Positions 49,516 to 59,310 of a DNA stretch of 64,000 nt are shown here, in pieces. A model generated the notes under the pieces. It searched no databases. It was not told the DNA's origin and worked only from the letters and a program-made list of their open reading frames with translations. The DNA lies in assembly GCF_003006155.1 (NCBI RefSeq), contig NZ_CP023559.1, forward strand, positions 2,852,001 through 2,916,000, written 5' to 3'. This DNA comes from Salinicola tamaricis (GTDB taxonomy: Bacteria > Pseudomonadota > Gammaproteobacteria > Pseudomonadales > Halomonadaceae). The translations under genes and the position numbers were made by a program. Position 1 is the stretch's first letter. Every line of letters starts with the position of its first letter.

Positions 49516-49932
49516 TCAGTCGCTGGACTTGGCATCCAGGCAGTCGGCAAGGCCGGCGGCGTTCAAGGTCTGGCGGCAGGTGTCCTGAGCGGCCTCCGGC
49601 AGGGTGAACTCACACAGCTCGGGATGCAGTGCCCAGAGCAGGTCCTGTTCGATCATCGAGCGGGCATTGTGGGGGTGGAGATGGAGTTTCTCCATGGCCA
49701 CCAGCCTGGCGGCATCCAGCCCCTCCAGTGGGCACCAGGGCGTGGCGCGGAGTTCGCGAACCGAGGTTGCGTAACAGGTGAGCAGGAAGAAGCCGAAGGC
49801 TTCGCATAAGGCTTCCCGGTAAGCCGGGTCTTTGGTGTTCGCTTCCGAGCGGGCGAGACCATGCTTGGATAGGGCACCATGAAGTGCGGTTTGCCACAAT
49901 CCTGCGTAGTCGAAATCTGCACTCTCTTGCAT
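49516..49932 (-). CDS. Hypothetical protein
   Basis: 138 residues, all-helical and soluble, with several Cys (FFLLTCYATSVRELRATPWC; PEAAQDTCRQTLNAAGLADC). Co-directional with the small basic protein downstream (74-bp gap). No family recognised. Confidence 0.65.
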   Translation of the reverse strand: MQESADFDYAGLWQTALHGALSKHGLARSEANTKDPAYREALCEAFGFFLLTCYATSVRELRATPWCPLEGLDAARLVAMEKLHLHPHNARSMIEQDLLWALHPELCEFTLPEAAQDTCRQTLNAAGLADCLDAKSSD

Positions 49933-50098
49933 GGGGTAACGTCCTGTCGTCGATGAAGAGGGCCTCGATTGTTTATCGGCAGAGCGCAGGTGAGCCTGAT
50001 CCTCTGGGTGCCATTTCGCTCGCCGATCTAACCGGTGTTATATAACTCGCTTTCCTAACATGCTGTCATGCCTGAAAAATTTCAAAAGGCAAGGAAGC

Positions 50099-50827
50099 AT
50101 GGGTCAGCAGGAAGGCTGTCTATCTCAGCATTTCAAACATTATGGTAGCTTGTCCGCGAGCGAGTGCCGTCGGCTCGATGGACTGGAAGGTCCGGCTCTG
50201 GAAATGGTCAAGGGGCAGGTGTTCTGGCGTGAGGGCGATGCCGCACGCGAGTTCGGTACACTGAGCCGGGGCTGGGCCTACTCTTTCCGTGATCTGGAGG
50301 ATGGCACCCGCCATATCCTGGAAGTGTTCATGCCGGGGGATGTGATCGGGCTGCGCGAGTTCCCTTTCAAGCAGCGGCTGTCGAGCGTGGCGATGCTGGA
50401 GGATGGCGAGATCCGCCTGACGCCGCACCGGCGGCTGATCGAAATCTTCCGCGACTCATCGCGTCTGACCTCATTGTGCTTTGCCGTCTCTTCCTACCAG
50501 CAGGCGCTATTGAGCGAGCGTCTCGTTCACCTGTCGCGGCGCAGCGCGCGTCAGCGGGTCGCTTATCTCCTGTTCGAACTCTATTCGCGCACCAAGCGTA
50601 ACGACGACTCGATAGGAGAGTGCTTCCGCGTGCCGCTGTCACAGCAGCAGCTCGCCGATGCGCTGGGGCTCTCTCCGGTGCACGTCAGCCGGACCTTGAC
50701 CGCCTTTCGTCAGGAGGGGGTACTACGCCGTCTGCGCGGCTGGGTGCATCTGCTCGATCCCGCTGCGTTGGAGGCCGAGGGTAGCATCGTGGGTCATCTG
50801 CATGATGAGATCGAGCGGGTGGAGTGA
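50099..50827 (+). CDS. Crp/Fnr-family transcriptional regulator
   Basis: About 242 residues from the ATG at 50099. The N-terminal cyclic-nucleotide-binding-like fold is KGQVFWREGDAAREFGTLSR through HILEVFMPGDVIGLREFP. The C-terminal winged HTH is LSQQQLADALGLSPVHVSRT. The N-terminal four-Cys cluster of FNR is absent, so it is not an FNR oxygen sensor. The effector is unknown. Divergent from 49516-49932. Confidence 0.87.
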   Translation: MGQQEGCLSQHFKHYGSLSASECRRLDGLEGPALEMVKGQVFWREGDAAREFGTLSRGWAYSFRDLEDGTRHILEVFMPGDVIGLREFPFKQRLSSVAMLEDGEIRLTPHRRLIEIFRDSSRLTSLCFAVSSYQQALLSERLVHLSRRSARQRVAYLLFELYSRTKRNDDSIGECFRVPLSQQQLADALGLSPVHVSRTLTAFRQEGVLRRLRGWVHLLDPAALEAEGSIVGHLHDEIERVE

Positions 50828-50925
50828 GGGCACGTCCGTGACCGCGTCACGGTGGCTGACGCTTTCTGCCAGGTGAACCTCTAATGCTACTTTTTTGAGC
50901 TGTGTATCTAGCGGTAGAGGTCGAA

Positions 50926-50945
50926 AACCCCGCCTTGGCGGGGCT
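50926..50945. terminator. Terminator between convergent genes
   Basis: AACCCCGCC-TT-GGCGGGGCTT stem-loop between the Crp-like gene and the AhpD-like gene. On the minus strand it is followed by TTTT, so it mainly serves the AhpD-like gene. Confidence 0.75.
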
Positions 50946-50980
50946 TCGAGGATGAGCTCTGAAGAGACCGGACGACGCGA

Positions 50981-51391
50981 TCAGATCGCTGCGCGGCGCG
51001 AAGCGCGGCTCAGCGCGCTGGTCATCTCGATCGCCATGGTCAGGTCGGCCAGTTCACGCGCCGAGAACGCGGTGAGCGCCAGCTTGCGCATGGCCGGGTC
51101 GGCCGGGCGGAAGCGGGTGAAGGATTCACACCAGGCGAGTGCGGCCTTTTCACGCTCGTCGAACTCGTCGGATTCGGACCAGGCGTCGAGCGCCGAGAGC
51201 TTGCTGGGAGCGATGCCCAGCGCCTCCGCCTGCTCCTGGCGGAAGTGGGTGCAGGTCAGGCAGCCGTTGATCTGAGATGCCCGCAGCTCGGCGAGACAGC
51301 GAATCGACGGGTCCAACGAACAGGCATGTAGGGATCGGGCGGATCTGTCGATGTGTTTCACGTCGATCGTCTGCCACTTGTCAGCGCTCAT
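50981..51391 (-). CDS. Carboxymuconolactone decarboxylase/AhpD-family protein
   Basis: 136 residues. The family motif ELRASQINGCLTCTHFRQEQ carries the redox CxxC plus His. The second half (DEREKAALAWCESFTRF, LTAFSARELADLTMAI) is also typical. Such proteins are peroxidase-like antioxidants. The substrate is unknown. Stands alone and intact. Confidence 0.88.
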   Translation of the reverse strand: MSADKWQTIDVKHIDRSARSLHACSLDPSIRCLAELRASQINGCLTCTHFRQEQAEALGIAPSKLSALDAWSESDEFDEREKAALAWCESFTRFRPADPAMRKLALTAFSARELADLTMAIEMTSALSRASRRAAI

Positions 51392-51561
51392 CTCGGATCT
51401 CCTGAAAGCGGGTGTGCCACGATTAAACGACTATCGTTCTCAATATTCCACAGCTTCGATTGGAAAGTTTAATCGTGGTTAATCATTGAAGCTATGGTTA
51501 CCGCGTGCGGATTCTCGCTACCCCTCCACTCGCGACTTGACGCCTCCACGTGCGACCTGTG

Positions 51562-51885
51562 TCAGCGGCGGCCGAGCAGCAGGCCGATCACCGCGCCTGC
51601 GGCTGCCGCAGCGCCGATGGCCCGCCACGGGTTGTCGCGTACATAGCGGTCGCACTCGTCGAGAGAGCGGCGGGTCGAATGGCTCAGGCGGCGCTGGCGC
51701 CGGCGGGCTTCGGCTGCCGTGCGGGCATATTGCTCCTCGCTGCGCAGGCGGGCTTCCTCGATGGCGTCCGCGGTATCGTCGCGCAGGTCGCGTCCCAGCG
51801 CCCGGCTCTGATCGCCAATATCGTGAATGTCGTCGCGGATACGGTCGACTCGCGCTTGCGAGTCATCACGCTTGAATAGGCTCAT
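51562..51885 (-). CDS. DUF883 (ElaB/YqjD-like) membrane protein
   Basis: 107 residues from the ATG at 51885. A long charged amphipathic helix (DSQARVDRIRDDIHDIGDQS) is followed by a basic stretch, VRDNPWRAIGAAAAAGAVIG and LLLGRR. The NPW-R-IG-AAA-G--G-LLGRR ending is diagnostic of DUF883. E. coli relatives tether ribosomes to the inner membrane in stationary phase. Confidence 0.9.
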   Translation of the reverse strand: MSLFKRDDSQARVDRIRDDIHDIGDQSRALGRDLRDDTADAIEEARLRSEEQYARTAAEARRRQRRLSHSTRRSLDECDRYVRDNPWRAIGAAAAAGAVIGLLLGRR

Positions 51886-51953
51886 GGTCCACCTCCTTGG
51901 TGTCTGGACCTGTGACAGCGTAGACGGGGAAAAGTGTCCTGGCGATAGTGCTC

Positions 51954-51995
51954 GGTGGATGGCGCTTGGTGGATGGCGCTTGGTAGATGGCGCTT
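51954..51995. repeat. 14-bp minisatellite, three copies
   Basis: GGTGGATGGCGCTT repeated at 51954, 51968 and 51982, the last with one change. A partial copy follows. It lies in the gap between the DUF883 gene and the exporter. Confidence 0.9.
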
Positions 51996-52170
51996 GGCGC
52001 TGGATAGCGTACGACGGGTGACTAGCGACCGGACGATATCGGCATGCTGGCTCTGTGCGCCCGCGGGTAGTAACGTCTGCACTCGTCCAGGCCTGGCCGG
52101 CTGTCATGGTCATCGCTCGCCGACTTTTTATAAAAAGCCTAGTCACATCGAGTCATGCAAGGAGTTGAGC

Positions 52171-52780
52171 GTGTCCCCGGAACTCTGGTTGTCGCTGTTG
52201 CTGATCTGTGCCCTGGGGGCGATGTCGCCGGGCCCGAGTCTGGCCATGGTGATGCGCCACACCGTCAGCGGCGGGCGTGCGCCCGGGGTGGTCGCGGCGC
52301 TCACCCATGCGCTGGGGTGGGGCTCTATGCCGGGTTGACCGTGCTCGGCCTGGCCACGGTGATCGCGCATCAACCCTGGCTGTTCCGGCTGGTGACGCTG
52401 GGTGGTGCGCTCTATCTGGCCTGGTTAGGCGTGCAGGCGCTGCGCGCCGGGGGTGGCGAAGGGCTGCGGGTGGCGCAGGTCGCCAGTGGCCGCCGGATGG
52501 CCATGCGCGATGGCCTGCTGGTGGCGCTGGGTAACCCCAAGCTGATCGTGTTCTTCGTCGCGCTGTTGAGCCAGTTCGTGAGTGCCGACATGAGTGCCGC
52601 CGGGCGCTGGCTGATCGTGGCTACGGCGACCCTGGTGGGACGGCGGCTGGTATGTGCTGGTGGCGCTGCTGCTTTCGCATTCGCGGGTGTTACCGTGGCT
52701 GCAGCGTCGTGCGGTGTGGATCAACCGCCTTACCGGTGTGGTTACTGCTGGGGTTGGCAGCGAGGGTCGCGCTGGGCTGA
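52171..52780 (+). CDS. LysE/RhtB-family amino-acid exporter (three frameshifts)
   Basis: A GTG start at 52171, with AAGGAG upstream, gives SPELWLSLLLICALGAMSPG, the LysE N-terminus (GAMSPGPSLAMVMRH). Breaks lie at about 52325, about 52640 and about 52745. Segments between them (GLTVLGLATVIAHQPWLFRL; RDGLLVALGNPKLIVFFVAL) fit the family of six-helix exporters, and the rejoined length is about 203 residues. The damage is heavier than elsewhere, so a true pseudogene cannot be excluded. Confidence 0.8.
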
Positions 52781-52792
52781 GCTAGCGGCCGT

Positions 52793-54448
52793 TCACCCCA
52801 GCCGCGCCAGGATCTCGGCCACCGGGGCGGCAGTCGGCAGCACGCCATACTGCGGCGTGGGCGCGGCCAGGCGCGTGGCACAGAAGGTCTCCGCCACGGC
52901 GGTCGGCGCCTGGCGCAGCAGCAGCACGGCCTGCAGCGCCTGGGCCATGCGCTGGGTCAGCCAGCGTGCCTGCGCCGCCTGCGTCTCGGCGGGTGCGGCG
53001 AGCAGGGTATCGAGCTCTTCCAGGGCGCTATCCAGCGCTGGATGCCCGCCGCGTGCCGGTGCCAGTTCCTGGCGCAACGCCGTAATGCTCTCCGGGTGAC
53101 GCGCGAGGATGCGCAGCACGTCGAGACAGATCACGTTGCCCGAACCCTCCCAGATCGAGTTGACCGGCGCCTCGCGGTAGAGACGCGCCAGCGGTGACTC
53201 CTCCACGTAGCCGATCCCGCCCAGGCACTCCATCGCCTCCGCCATGAAGCCGGGGCCGCGCTTGTTGTGCCAGAACTTGGCCAGTGCCGGCAGCAGTCGT
53301 GACAGCGCCGCTTCATGGGCGTCGGTGGCGGCGCGATCCATGGCCCGGGCGCCGCGCATGGCTAGCCACAGGCTGGCCTCGGTCTCCAGTGCCAGGTCGG
53401 CGAGCACGCGCTGCATCAGAGGCTGCTCGACCAGGCGGGCGCCAAAGGCCGCGCGTCCGCTGACATGCGCGTGGGCGGCTTGCAGTGCCTGGCGCATCAT
53501 GCCGGCCGGTGCGGTAGCGGCATCCAGCCGGGTCTGCTGCACCATCTCCAGAATCGCCGCGACGCCGCGCCCCGGCTCGCCCACCAGTTGTGCCCAGGCG
53601 CCGCGGTACTCGATCTCGGCGGAGGCGTTGGCGTGGTTGCCGCACTTCTCTTTCAGCCGCTGGAGCTCGATCGCGTTGCGCTCACCATCCGGGGTGAAGC
53701 GTGGGGCGAGAAAGCAGGAGAGACCCGCATCGGTCTGCGCCAGGGTGAGAAAGGCGTCCGACATCGGCGCACTGCAGAACCACTTGTGCCCGCTCAGCCG
53801 ATACCAGGCGCCGCTGCCCGGGGCTTCGACCGGTTCGGCCCGGGTGGTGTTGCGGCGTACGTCGCTGCCGCCCTGTTTTTCGGTCATCGCCATGCCGAAG
53901 GTGTTGGTCGACTTGTGCCACGCCGGCAGCGCGCGGGGGTCGTAGTGGCAGCCGCGCAGGCGCTGTTGCCAGCCCGTGTCGGCTTCGAGATGGCGCAGTA
54001 CCGGCATCGCCGCATGGGTCATGGTGAGCGGGCAGCAGAAGCCGGGTTCGGCCTGGGTCAGCAGATAGAGCCCGGCGACGTGGGCCTGATGGCCGCCGTC
54101 ATGCTCGCGCTCCCAGGCCACGGCGTGCCAGCCGCCCTCGATCGCCAACGTCATCAGCGCATGGTAGGCGGGGTGGTAGTCGACCTCGTCGAGGCGTTGG
54201 CCGTAACGGTCGAAGGCGCGCAGCGTGGGGGGATAGCGGTTGGCTTGGTCGGCCCACTCGGCGATGTCGGGCTGGCCCAGGCGCTTGCCCAGACGCGCCA
54301 AGCGCTCGCTGACCCAGGCCGGGGCCGCGTAGGCGACGGCATCGCGCAGGGCGGCATCGCTGGCCCAGAGATCGGCGACGGCGGGCGCGCAAGGCTGATT
54401 CTCGACCCGGTGGGTGGAAAGCTCGGTACGCGGGGCATAATCGGTCAT
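52793..54448 (-). CDS. AidB-like acyl-CoA dehydrogenase
   Basis: 551 residues from the ATG at 54448 (MTDYAPRTELSTHRVENQPC). AidB-type features are FGMAMTEKQGGSDVRRNTT, YRLSGHKWFCSAPMSDAFL and YREAPVNSIWEGSGNVICLD, the last holding the base Glu. E. coli AidB binds FAD and DNA and belongs to the adaptive response to alkylation. Normal length and intact. Its first codons and leader are duplicated at about 57330-57440. Confidence 0.88.
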   Translation of the reverse strand: MTDYAPRTELSTHRVENQPCAPAVADLWASDAALRDAVAYAAPAWVSERLARLGKRLGQPDIAEWADQANRYPPTLRAFDRYGQRLDEVDYHPAYHALMTLAIEGGWHAVAWEREHDGGHQAHVAGLYLLTQAEPGFCCPLTMTHAAMPVLRHLEADTGWQQRLRGCHYDPRALPAWHKSTNTFGMAMTEKQGGSDVRRNTTRAEPVEAPGSGAWYRLSGHKWFCSAPMSDAFLTLAQTDAGLSCFLAPRFTPDGERNAIELQRLKEKCGNHANASAEIEYRGAWAQLVGEPGRGVAAILEMVQQTRLDAATAPAGMMRQALQAAHAHVSGRAAFGARLVEQPLMQRVLADLALETEASLWLAMRGARAMDRAATDAHEAALSRLLPALAKFWHNKRGPGFMAEAMECLGGIGYVEESPLARLYREAPVNSIWEGSGNVICLDVLRILARHPESITALRQELAPARGGHPALDSALEELDTLLAAPAETQAAQARWLTQRMAQALQAVLLLRQAPTAVAETFCATRLAAPTPQYGVLPTAAPVAEILARLG

Positions 54449-54512
54449 GCGCGGTCTCCGAAGCCTGAGATTCGATAGGGGACTCCTGAGCATAGCGCCC
54501 GGCGCCTAGGTT

Positions 54513-54946
54513 GAGCGCAGCCTTCGACCAATGCGGCAGGCATTGGCCTGAGCGAGGGGAAACACGCGGGGAAGGTGATGCAGGAGACGATGAGGTGAGT
54601 GCAGGGTGCTTGCGCTGGGGTGAAAAGTCAGCGAGCGAGGACTAGGTCTTAGCACTCAGCCAAGGCAAAAATCGGTGAAGAACGGACCGTGCTGGCGCTT
54701 CAGTCGGTCTTGAATGCTGTATTGTCGAGTCGGATGGTTTTCGTCCAAAGCCAATTTCGATGCTGAATCAATAGGCGTCGTCTGGCTGTCTCGATAAGGC
54801 TGTTCCGGGTCGCGTCTCGGTTTTTTGTGGGGCGTTTTTCCCTTGTGATGAATGGGCTGGATAATGTGTCGGGCTTTTTTTCAGCCCGCGCTAACGTGAG
54901 CCAGGCGCTGTCTCTGCAGCAGCCGGTATAAAAAAGGAAAGGGTCC
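54513..54946. other. About 430-bp non-coding stretch upstream of the amidohydrolase
   Basis: No protein-like ORF. The inverted segment CCAATGCGGCAGGCATTGG lies at about 54528-54546. The later part is lower in GC and likely holds the promoter of the next gene; TATAAAAAAGGAAAGG just before its ATG supplies the ribosome site. Confidence 0.5.
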
Positions 54947-55989
54947 ATGTGTACCAGGGTTTTGAACAATATCGATGTCTCCCATGTGACGGTCGGTCGA
55001 TGCATGGATTGGGAGTTCATGTTGCCTGCGTATGTCTACTGTCAGCCCGCCAACCGCTACTGCCAGGGGCTCGGTTCGGAGCAAGCGCTCGAGCTGGGAA
55101 TCGATAAAGCGCATATTTTAACGTGGCAAGCACGCTATGCGTCGGTGACGACGCAAGTGGGAGAAGAGGGGGTGTTTGGCACCGATGATGGTATCAATGA
55201 AGCGGGATTGGTTGTTAATGTTCTCTACGACGCTGGCTGCGATTATGGTGCGGTACCGTCCAGTGGCGACTTTCATGCGCTGAGCGTTCTGCGCTGGGGG
55301 CAATTCATACTTGACGGCTTTGCCACTGTGGGTAGTGTACTCGAGTATTTCAAGTGCCACCACATTCATCTTGTGAGTGAGTCTGTCCCAGGTGACGAGT
55401 CCTCTGGTGCTGAATGCATGTTGCGTTGTCGGATGCAAAAGGCGATTCCGCGGTGATCGAATTGCATGACGGGAAAATGGTTTTTTACGAGAATCCGCAA
55501 TATACGGTAGTGACCAACCAGCCCAGTTATGAGACGCAGTTGGTGATGTCGCAGTATTGGTTTTATCAATGGGGGTTGTCAGAGGCGATCAATGATAACC
55601 CCGTGTATACCTGCCCGGGTGGGGACACCCCGGTTCAGCGTTTTCAGCGGGCTTGCTTCTATCGTTATATGCATCGTACCCAAGAGGGCCGAGTAGATCG
55701 GCTTATGCAGGTGCGTTCGATGATCAATACTTGCGCCGTACCCCTTGGCTTTCAAGCGGATAATCATGGGGGAGATGATAGCCCCTATACGCTATGGTTG
55801 AACCTGGCTGACAGTCAGCAGCTACGCTACTATTTTTTGTTTACAGATCGCTTGGGCGGGCTGGAGTTCGACGTCAAGGGGGTTACTGAAACCAAACGGC
55901 TCAAGGTGGCCGGTGAGGGGGCGACGACATTGAGTCATGGGCGGGCCAATGAAATGATGCAGCCTTGTGCGCCGTTGTTCGAAGATTGA
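54947..55989 (+). CDS. Linear amide C-N hydrolase (choloylglycine hydrolase/penicillin V acylase family; frameshifted)
   Basis: An Ntn hydrolase. Removal of Met1 exposes Cys2 (MCTRVLNN), the nucleophile. GRCMDWEF supplies the family Arg and Asp, and VVTNQPSYE the oxyanion Asn. A break at about 55410 separates the first 150 codons from the rest (HVALSDAKGDSAVIELHDGK). Rejoined it has about 347 residues. Possible substrates are bile salts, penicillin V or acyl-homoserine lactones. No signal peptide is seen. GC is lower than in neighbours, suggesting transfer. Confidence 0.85.
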
Positions 55990-56066
55990 TAGTAGCTGGT
56001 TTTAGATTGATAGTAGCTGGTTTCAGATATGGGATCGCACCGACGCGGGCGGTCCCGTATCTTTAA

Positions 56067-57133
56067 TTAGAGAGAATATTTGACCAGCTTGTAACAATTC
56101 TTGCCCGAGGTTTTGGCGCTGTATAGGGCTTCATCCACGCAGCGTAGTGTTGCACGGTGCTCTTTGGCGTTGTGAAATGCACATCCGAGACTGACCGTCA
56201 CTGGGCGCCCTGTAGCGAACGGATGGCTCGAGACGGCTTCCAACAAGCGCTGCGGGAGTCTCATCACTTCTTTTTCGTGGTCGGCATGGATCGCGATGAT
56301 GAACTCTTCACCACCCCATCGTCCGACGGTGCCATCGGGGCCTGCGACAGACTGCATGACCTTGCCCAGACTGACGAGAACCTCGTCGCCGACCGCGTGC
56401 CCGAATTCATCATTGATACTTTTGAAATTGTCCACGTCGGCCATGATGATAAATAAGCTTTTCTCTGAGTTCAGGAGTAGGTCTTCCATATGGCGACGAT
56501 TGAATAGCCCGGTCAAGGCGTCAGTCGATGCCAGAGTCCTCAGTTTGTCGTTGGATTCCTGGAGAAGCTGGTGAGCGTAGCGACGGCTGGCTTCGTAATA
56601 GCACGACAGCATGAAAAGCAATAGATAAATGGCGATGATGTTGGCGAAAGAGTCCCTGTCCCAGGGGGCTGGCTGCCAAATGCCCAGGTTGCTGCCTGAT
56701 AGCCACATGACAAACGCTAAATACAGAAGGCTGTAAAGCGTGCCATACAGGTAGCCCAGCAAAAAGATGCTGATCAATGGCGCGACAAAGGCCCAGGCCA
56801 GCGAGTAGTCCAGGTTGTTTCTGTCTACCATGACCATGAAGCAGACACCTGTCACCATCAGTATCAAAATGAATGATGCCAGTAAGATCCAGCGAAAACG
56901 CAGGAAAGGTATAGCGATAATCCACCCAGTAATGTGCCGATCAAATCGACGTAAAAAAGAGGTGGGTAGTAGTCAATGACCAGGTTGTAGAATGTGAAAA
57001 ACGCCGATATGGCAGTGCAAGAGAGAATCGTGATGAGAATCAAGCCTAGGCGGCGGTACTGGTCGTTGGATTTGGAAATATTGAGGTATTTGGATAGCAG
57101 GAACTCAACCACTTGTGTGCCTTTTACGTTCAA
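56067..57133 (-). CDS. Membrane diguanylate cyclase, GGDEF domain (frameshifted)
   Basis: The first ORF (57133 down) holds helices LGLILITILSCTAISAFFTF and VDLIGTLLGGLSLYLSC. A break at about 56915 leads into the main part, with further helices (LAWAFVAPLISIFLLGYLYG, FANIIAIYLLLFMLSCYYEA) and a GGDEF domain starting ASTDALTGLFNRRHME with active site VGRWGGEEFIIAI. GGEEF is a functional variant, so the enzyme should make c-di-GMP. No RxxD inhibitory site is evident just before it. Low-GC neighbour of the amidohydrolase. Confidence 0.85.
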
Positions 57134-57319
57134 TGTGGTTCTTCCTTTCTCATGAATTGGTTCTTGTTATTGTTCGAATCATGATGCATGAAGGCAGATT
57201 GAAAGGTGCATTGTATACCTAAAAATGGCGGGGTTGGAAAGCCCTCCCTCCGGCGCCGAGGTCGCGCAGCACGAGCGCCGCTTAGGGCGGCATTGTTGGA
57301 ACGGAAATCACATGTGGCG

Positions 57320-57440
57320 GGCGTAGAAATCTGGCCCTCGACCCGGTGGGTGGAAAGCTCAGTGCGCGGGGTGTCATCGATCATGCCCGACCTCCGAAGC
57401 CTGAGACTTGATGGCTTTGACCCTGGAGCCTAGCGCTGGG
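57320..57440 (-). pseudogene. Duplicated 5' end of the aidB-like gene
   Basis: The start MIDDTPRTELSTHRVEGQ (57384 down) mirrors MTDYAPRTELSTHRVENQ, and the leader (CTCAGGCTTCGGAGG) is also shared, but similarity ends after about 20 codons. The frame runs on as noise to 57130. It marks one edge of the low-GC insert at 54.5-57.3 kb. Confidence 0.8.
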
Positions 57441-57589
57441 CGATGACGTTGGTGTGATAGTCGACCCAGGCGGCAGTGGGGAATGGCAAGGGCATGGCAT
57501 AAAGCACTGAGACGCAGCGGCAGGCGATGAGGAGGATGGAGGGTGCTAAGCTGGCGCGCATCTTCTGGCCGAAAGAGCGTGAGCGTTTC

Positions 57590-58096
57590 ATGAGCGAGAC
57601 CGTGATCGCCGACGAGCAGGTGCAGCTCGTCGATCCTCGCAACCGCCCCTGTGGCAGCACCTCCCGGGTGACCCTGCGGCGCCTGGGATGCTGGCATCGC
57701 GCCACCTACATCGTGGTGCGCAATCCGGCCGGTGAGCTCTGCGTACAGACGCGGACCCTGATCAAGGAGACCCACCCGGGCTGGTACGATCTTGCCGCCG
57801 GCGGCGTGGTCGGAGCGGGGGAGGCGACGCTGCCGGCGGCGCGGCGCGAGCTGGAGGAGGAGCTGGGCATTCGGCGGGTACCGTTGGCCGCACTGGGCGA
57901 ATTCCGTTTCGTCGACGGCGCCCTGCGCATCTACGGCAGCCTCTACGGGGTGCGCTACGCCGGCCCACTGCGCCTGCAGCCGGAGGAGGTGGCGGCGGTC
58001 AGCTGGATGACACCATCAGCGGCGCTGGCCCTGGAGCACGCCACGCCGGATACCCGTGTCGCGCTGGAACTGGCATTGCGCCAGGATGGCTGGTGA
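57590..58096 (+). CDS. Nudix hydrolase
   Basis: 168 residues from the ATG at 57590 (MSETVIADEQVQLVDPRNRP). The Nudix box is GVVGAGEATLPAARRELEEE followed by LGI, matching GX5EX7REUXEEXGU. The N-terminal part (VDPRNRPCG...WHRATYIVV) resembles the YfcD/isopentenyl-diphosphate-isomerase-like branch. Substrate unknown. Ends close to the glutathione peroxidase gene, probably same transcript. Confidence 0.88.
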   Translation: MSETVIADEQVQLVDPRNRPCGSTSRVTLRRLGCWHRATYIVVRNPAGELCVQTRTLIKETHPGWYDLAAGGVVGAGEATLPAARRELEEELGIRRVPLAALGEFRFVDGALRIYGSLYGVRYAGPLRLQPEEVAAVSWMTPSAALALEHATPDTRVALELALRQDGW

Positions 58097-58192
58097 AGCG
58101 CTGCCCGGCGTGGCAACCTTGTCGCCTCGATGTTCAACGAACCCGTCGCGCTTCGCGGCGACGGCGTTCCAGGTCAGGATGAGCGGCCCGCC

Positions 58193-58687
58193 ATGTCGCT
58201 GTACACGCAAGACTGCCGCACCCATGCCGGCGAACCCTTCAATCTGCGCGCCCTGCGTGGCCAGGTGCTGCTGGTGGTCAACGTCGCCAGCCAGTGCGGT
58301 TTCACACCCCAGTTGGAGGGGTTGGAGAAGCTCTATCGCGAGTACCGCGACCAGGGTTTCACCATTCTCGCCTTTCCATGCAATCAGTTCGGCCGCCAGT
58401 CGCCGGAGTCGGCCAGCCAGTTCGGCGCTTTCTGCGAACAGCGCTACTCGGTGACCTTCCCGGTGATGGAAAAGGTCAAGGTCAACGGCCGCGACGCCCA
58501 TCCGCTGTTCACGCAGTTGAGGCGGCAGGCGCCGGGGTTTCTCGGCAGCACGCCGATCAAGTGGAACTTCACCAAGTTCCTGGTTGGCCGCGATGGCCAG
58601 ATCATCCGCCGCTTCGGCCCGCGGGCGTCGCCACGCTCGCTGCGGCGAGACATCCAGAAAGCGCTGGATACGCCGTTCTCGGCGTGA
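58193..58687 (+). CDS. Glutathione peroxidase family protein
   Basis: 164 residues from the ATG at 58193 (MSLYTQDCRTHAGEPFNLRA). The peroxidatic Cys is in VNVASQCGFTPQLEGLE, with the partners Gln (FPCNQFGRQSPES) and Trp/Asn (IKWNFTKFLVGRDG). Uses Cys rather than Sec and probably reduces peroxides with thioredoxin or glutathione. Intact. Confidence 0.93.
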   Translation: MSLYTQDCRTHAGEPFNLRALRGQVLLVVNVASQCGFTPQLEGLEKLYREYRDQGFTILAFPCNQFGRQSPESASQFGAFCEQRYSVTFPVMEKVKVNGRDAHPLFTQLRRQAPGFLGSTPIKWNFTKFLVGRDGQIIRRFGPRASPRSLRRDIQKALDTPFSA

Positions 58688-58719
58688 GCCTCGTGTGAGT
58701 TTCTCAGATGGGTGGGCGC

Positions 58720-59124
58720 TCAGGTGGGCGGGCGTTCGCCGCGCGCCACCATCAACCGATACACCAGCTCGTCGAAGCGCGGCCGGCTCATCATGGTGGT
58801 GAGCCCGGAAAAGAGGGTGGCAACGGCCTTGCGTGTGCCGCTCAGGCGGCGGTTATGGCGAACCAGGCGCAAGAGCAGCAGGTTTTCGTCGAACGCGCGC
58901 CACTCGCCCGCCATCGACACCTGATAGCGCACCATCACCGGCGACATCTCCAGCCGATAGACCCACTCCAGCTCTTTCAGCGTCAGACCGCTGGCCTCGA
59001 TCTCGCGCACCATGCGCGCAAAATCCGTCTCGCGCGGCTCGCGCTCCAGCCACAGCGCTGACAGCGCCAGCCACAGCGCGCCGCGACGGGCGATCAACGT
59101 TTCGATTTCCTGTTCGTCGCTCAT
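58720..59124 (-). CDS. Hypothetical protein
   Basis: About 134 residues from the ATG near 59124 (MSDEQEIETLIARRGALWLA). All-helical and Arg-rich (TDFARMVREIEASGLTLKEL). Conserved-looking and intact, but I do not recognise the family. Convergent with the glutathione peroxidase gene. Confidence 0.7.
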   Translation of the reverse strand: MSDEQEIETLIARRGALWLALSALWLEREPRETDFARMVREIEASGLTLKELEWVYRLEMSPVMVRYQVSMAGEWRAFDENLLLLRLVRHNRRLSGTRKAVATLFSGLTTMMSRPRFDELVYRLMVARGERPPT

Positions 59125-59310
59125 GCTGACTCTCTGGCCGCAGGGGCTCGGGGGGAGATATGGCGCGCCATCTTCGGACAGTGGGCAGGCAGACACAAGC
59201 CTACGTGGCCTGCGCACAAGTTTTCGTCACCCTGTTAGAATGCGCACAACATCGCTGTGGGAGGCATCTCCTGGAGCGTCCCGATTCGGTACTGAAAGAC
59301 GAGGTTAGAC

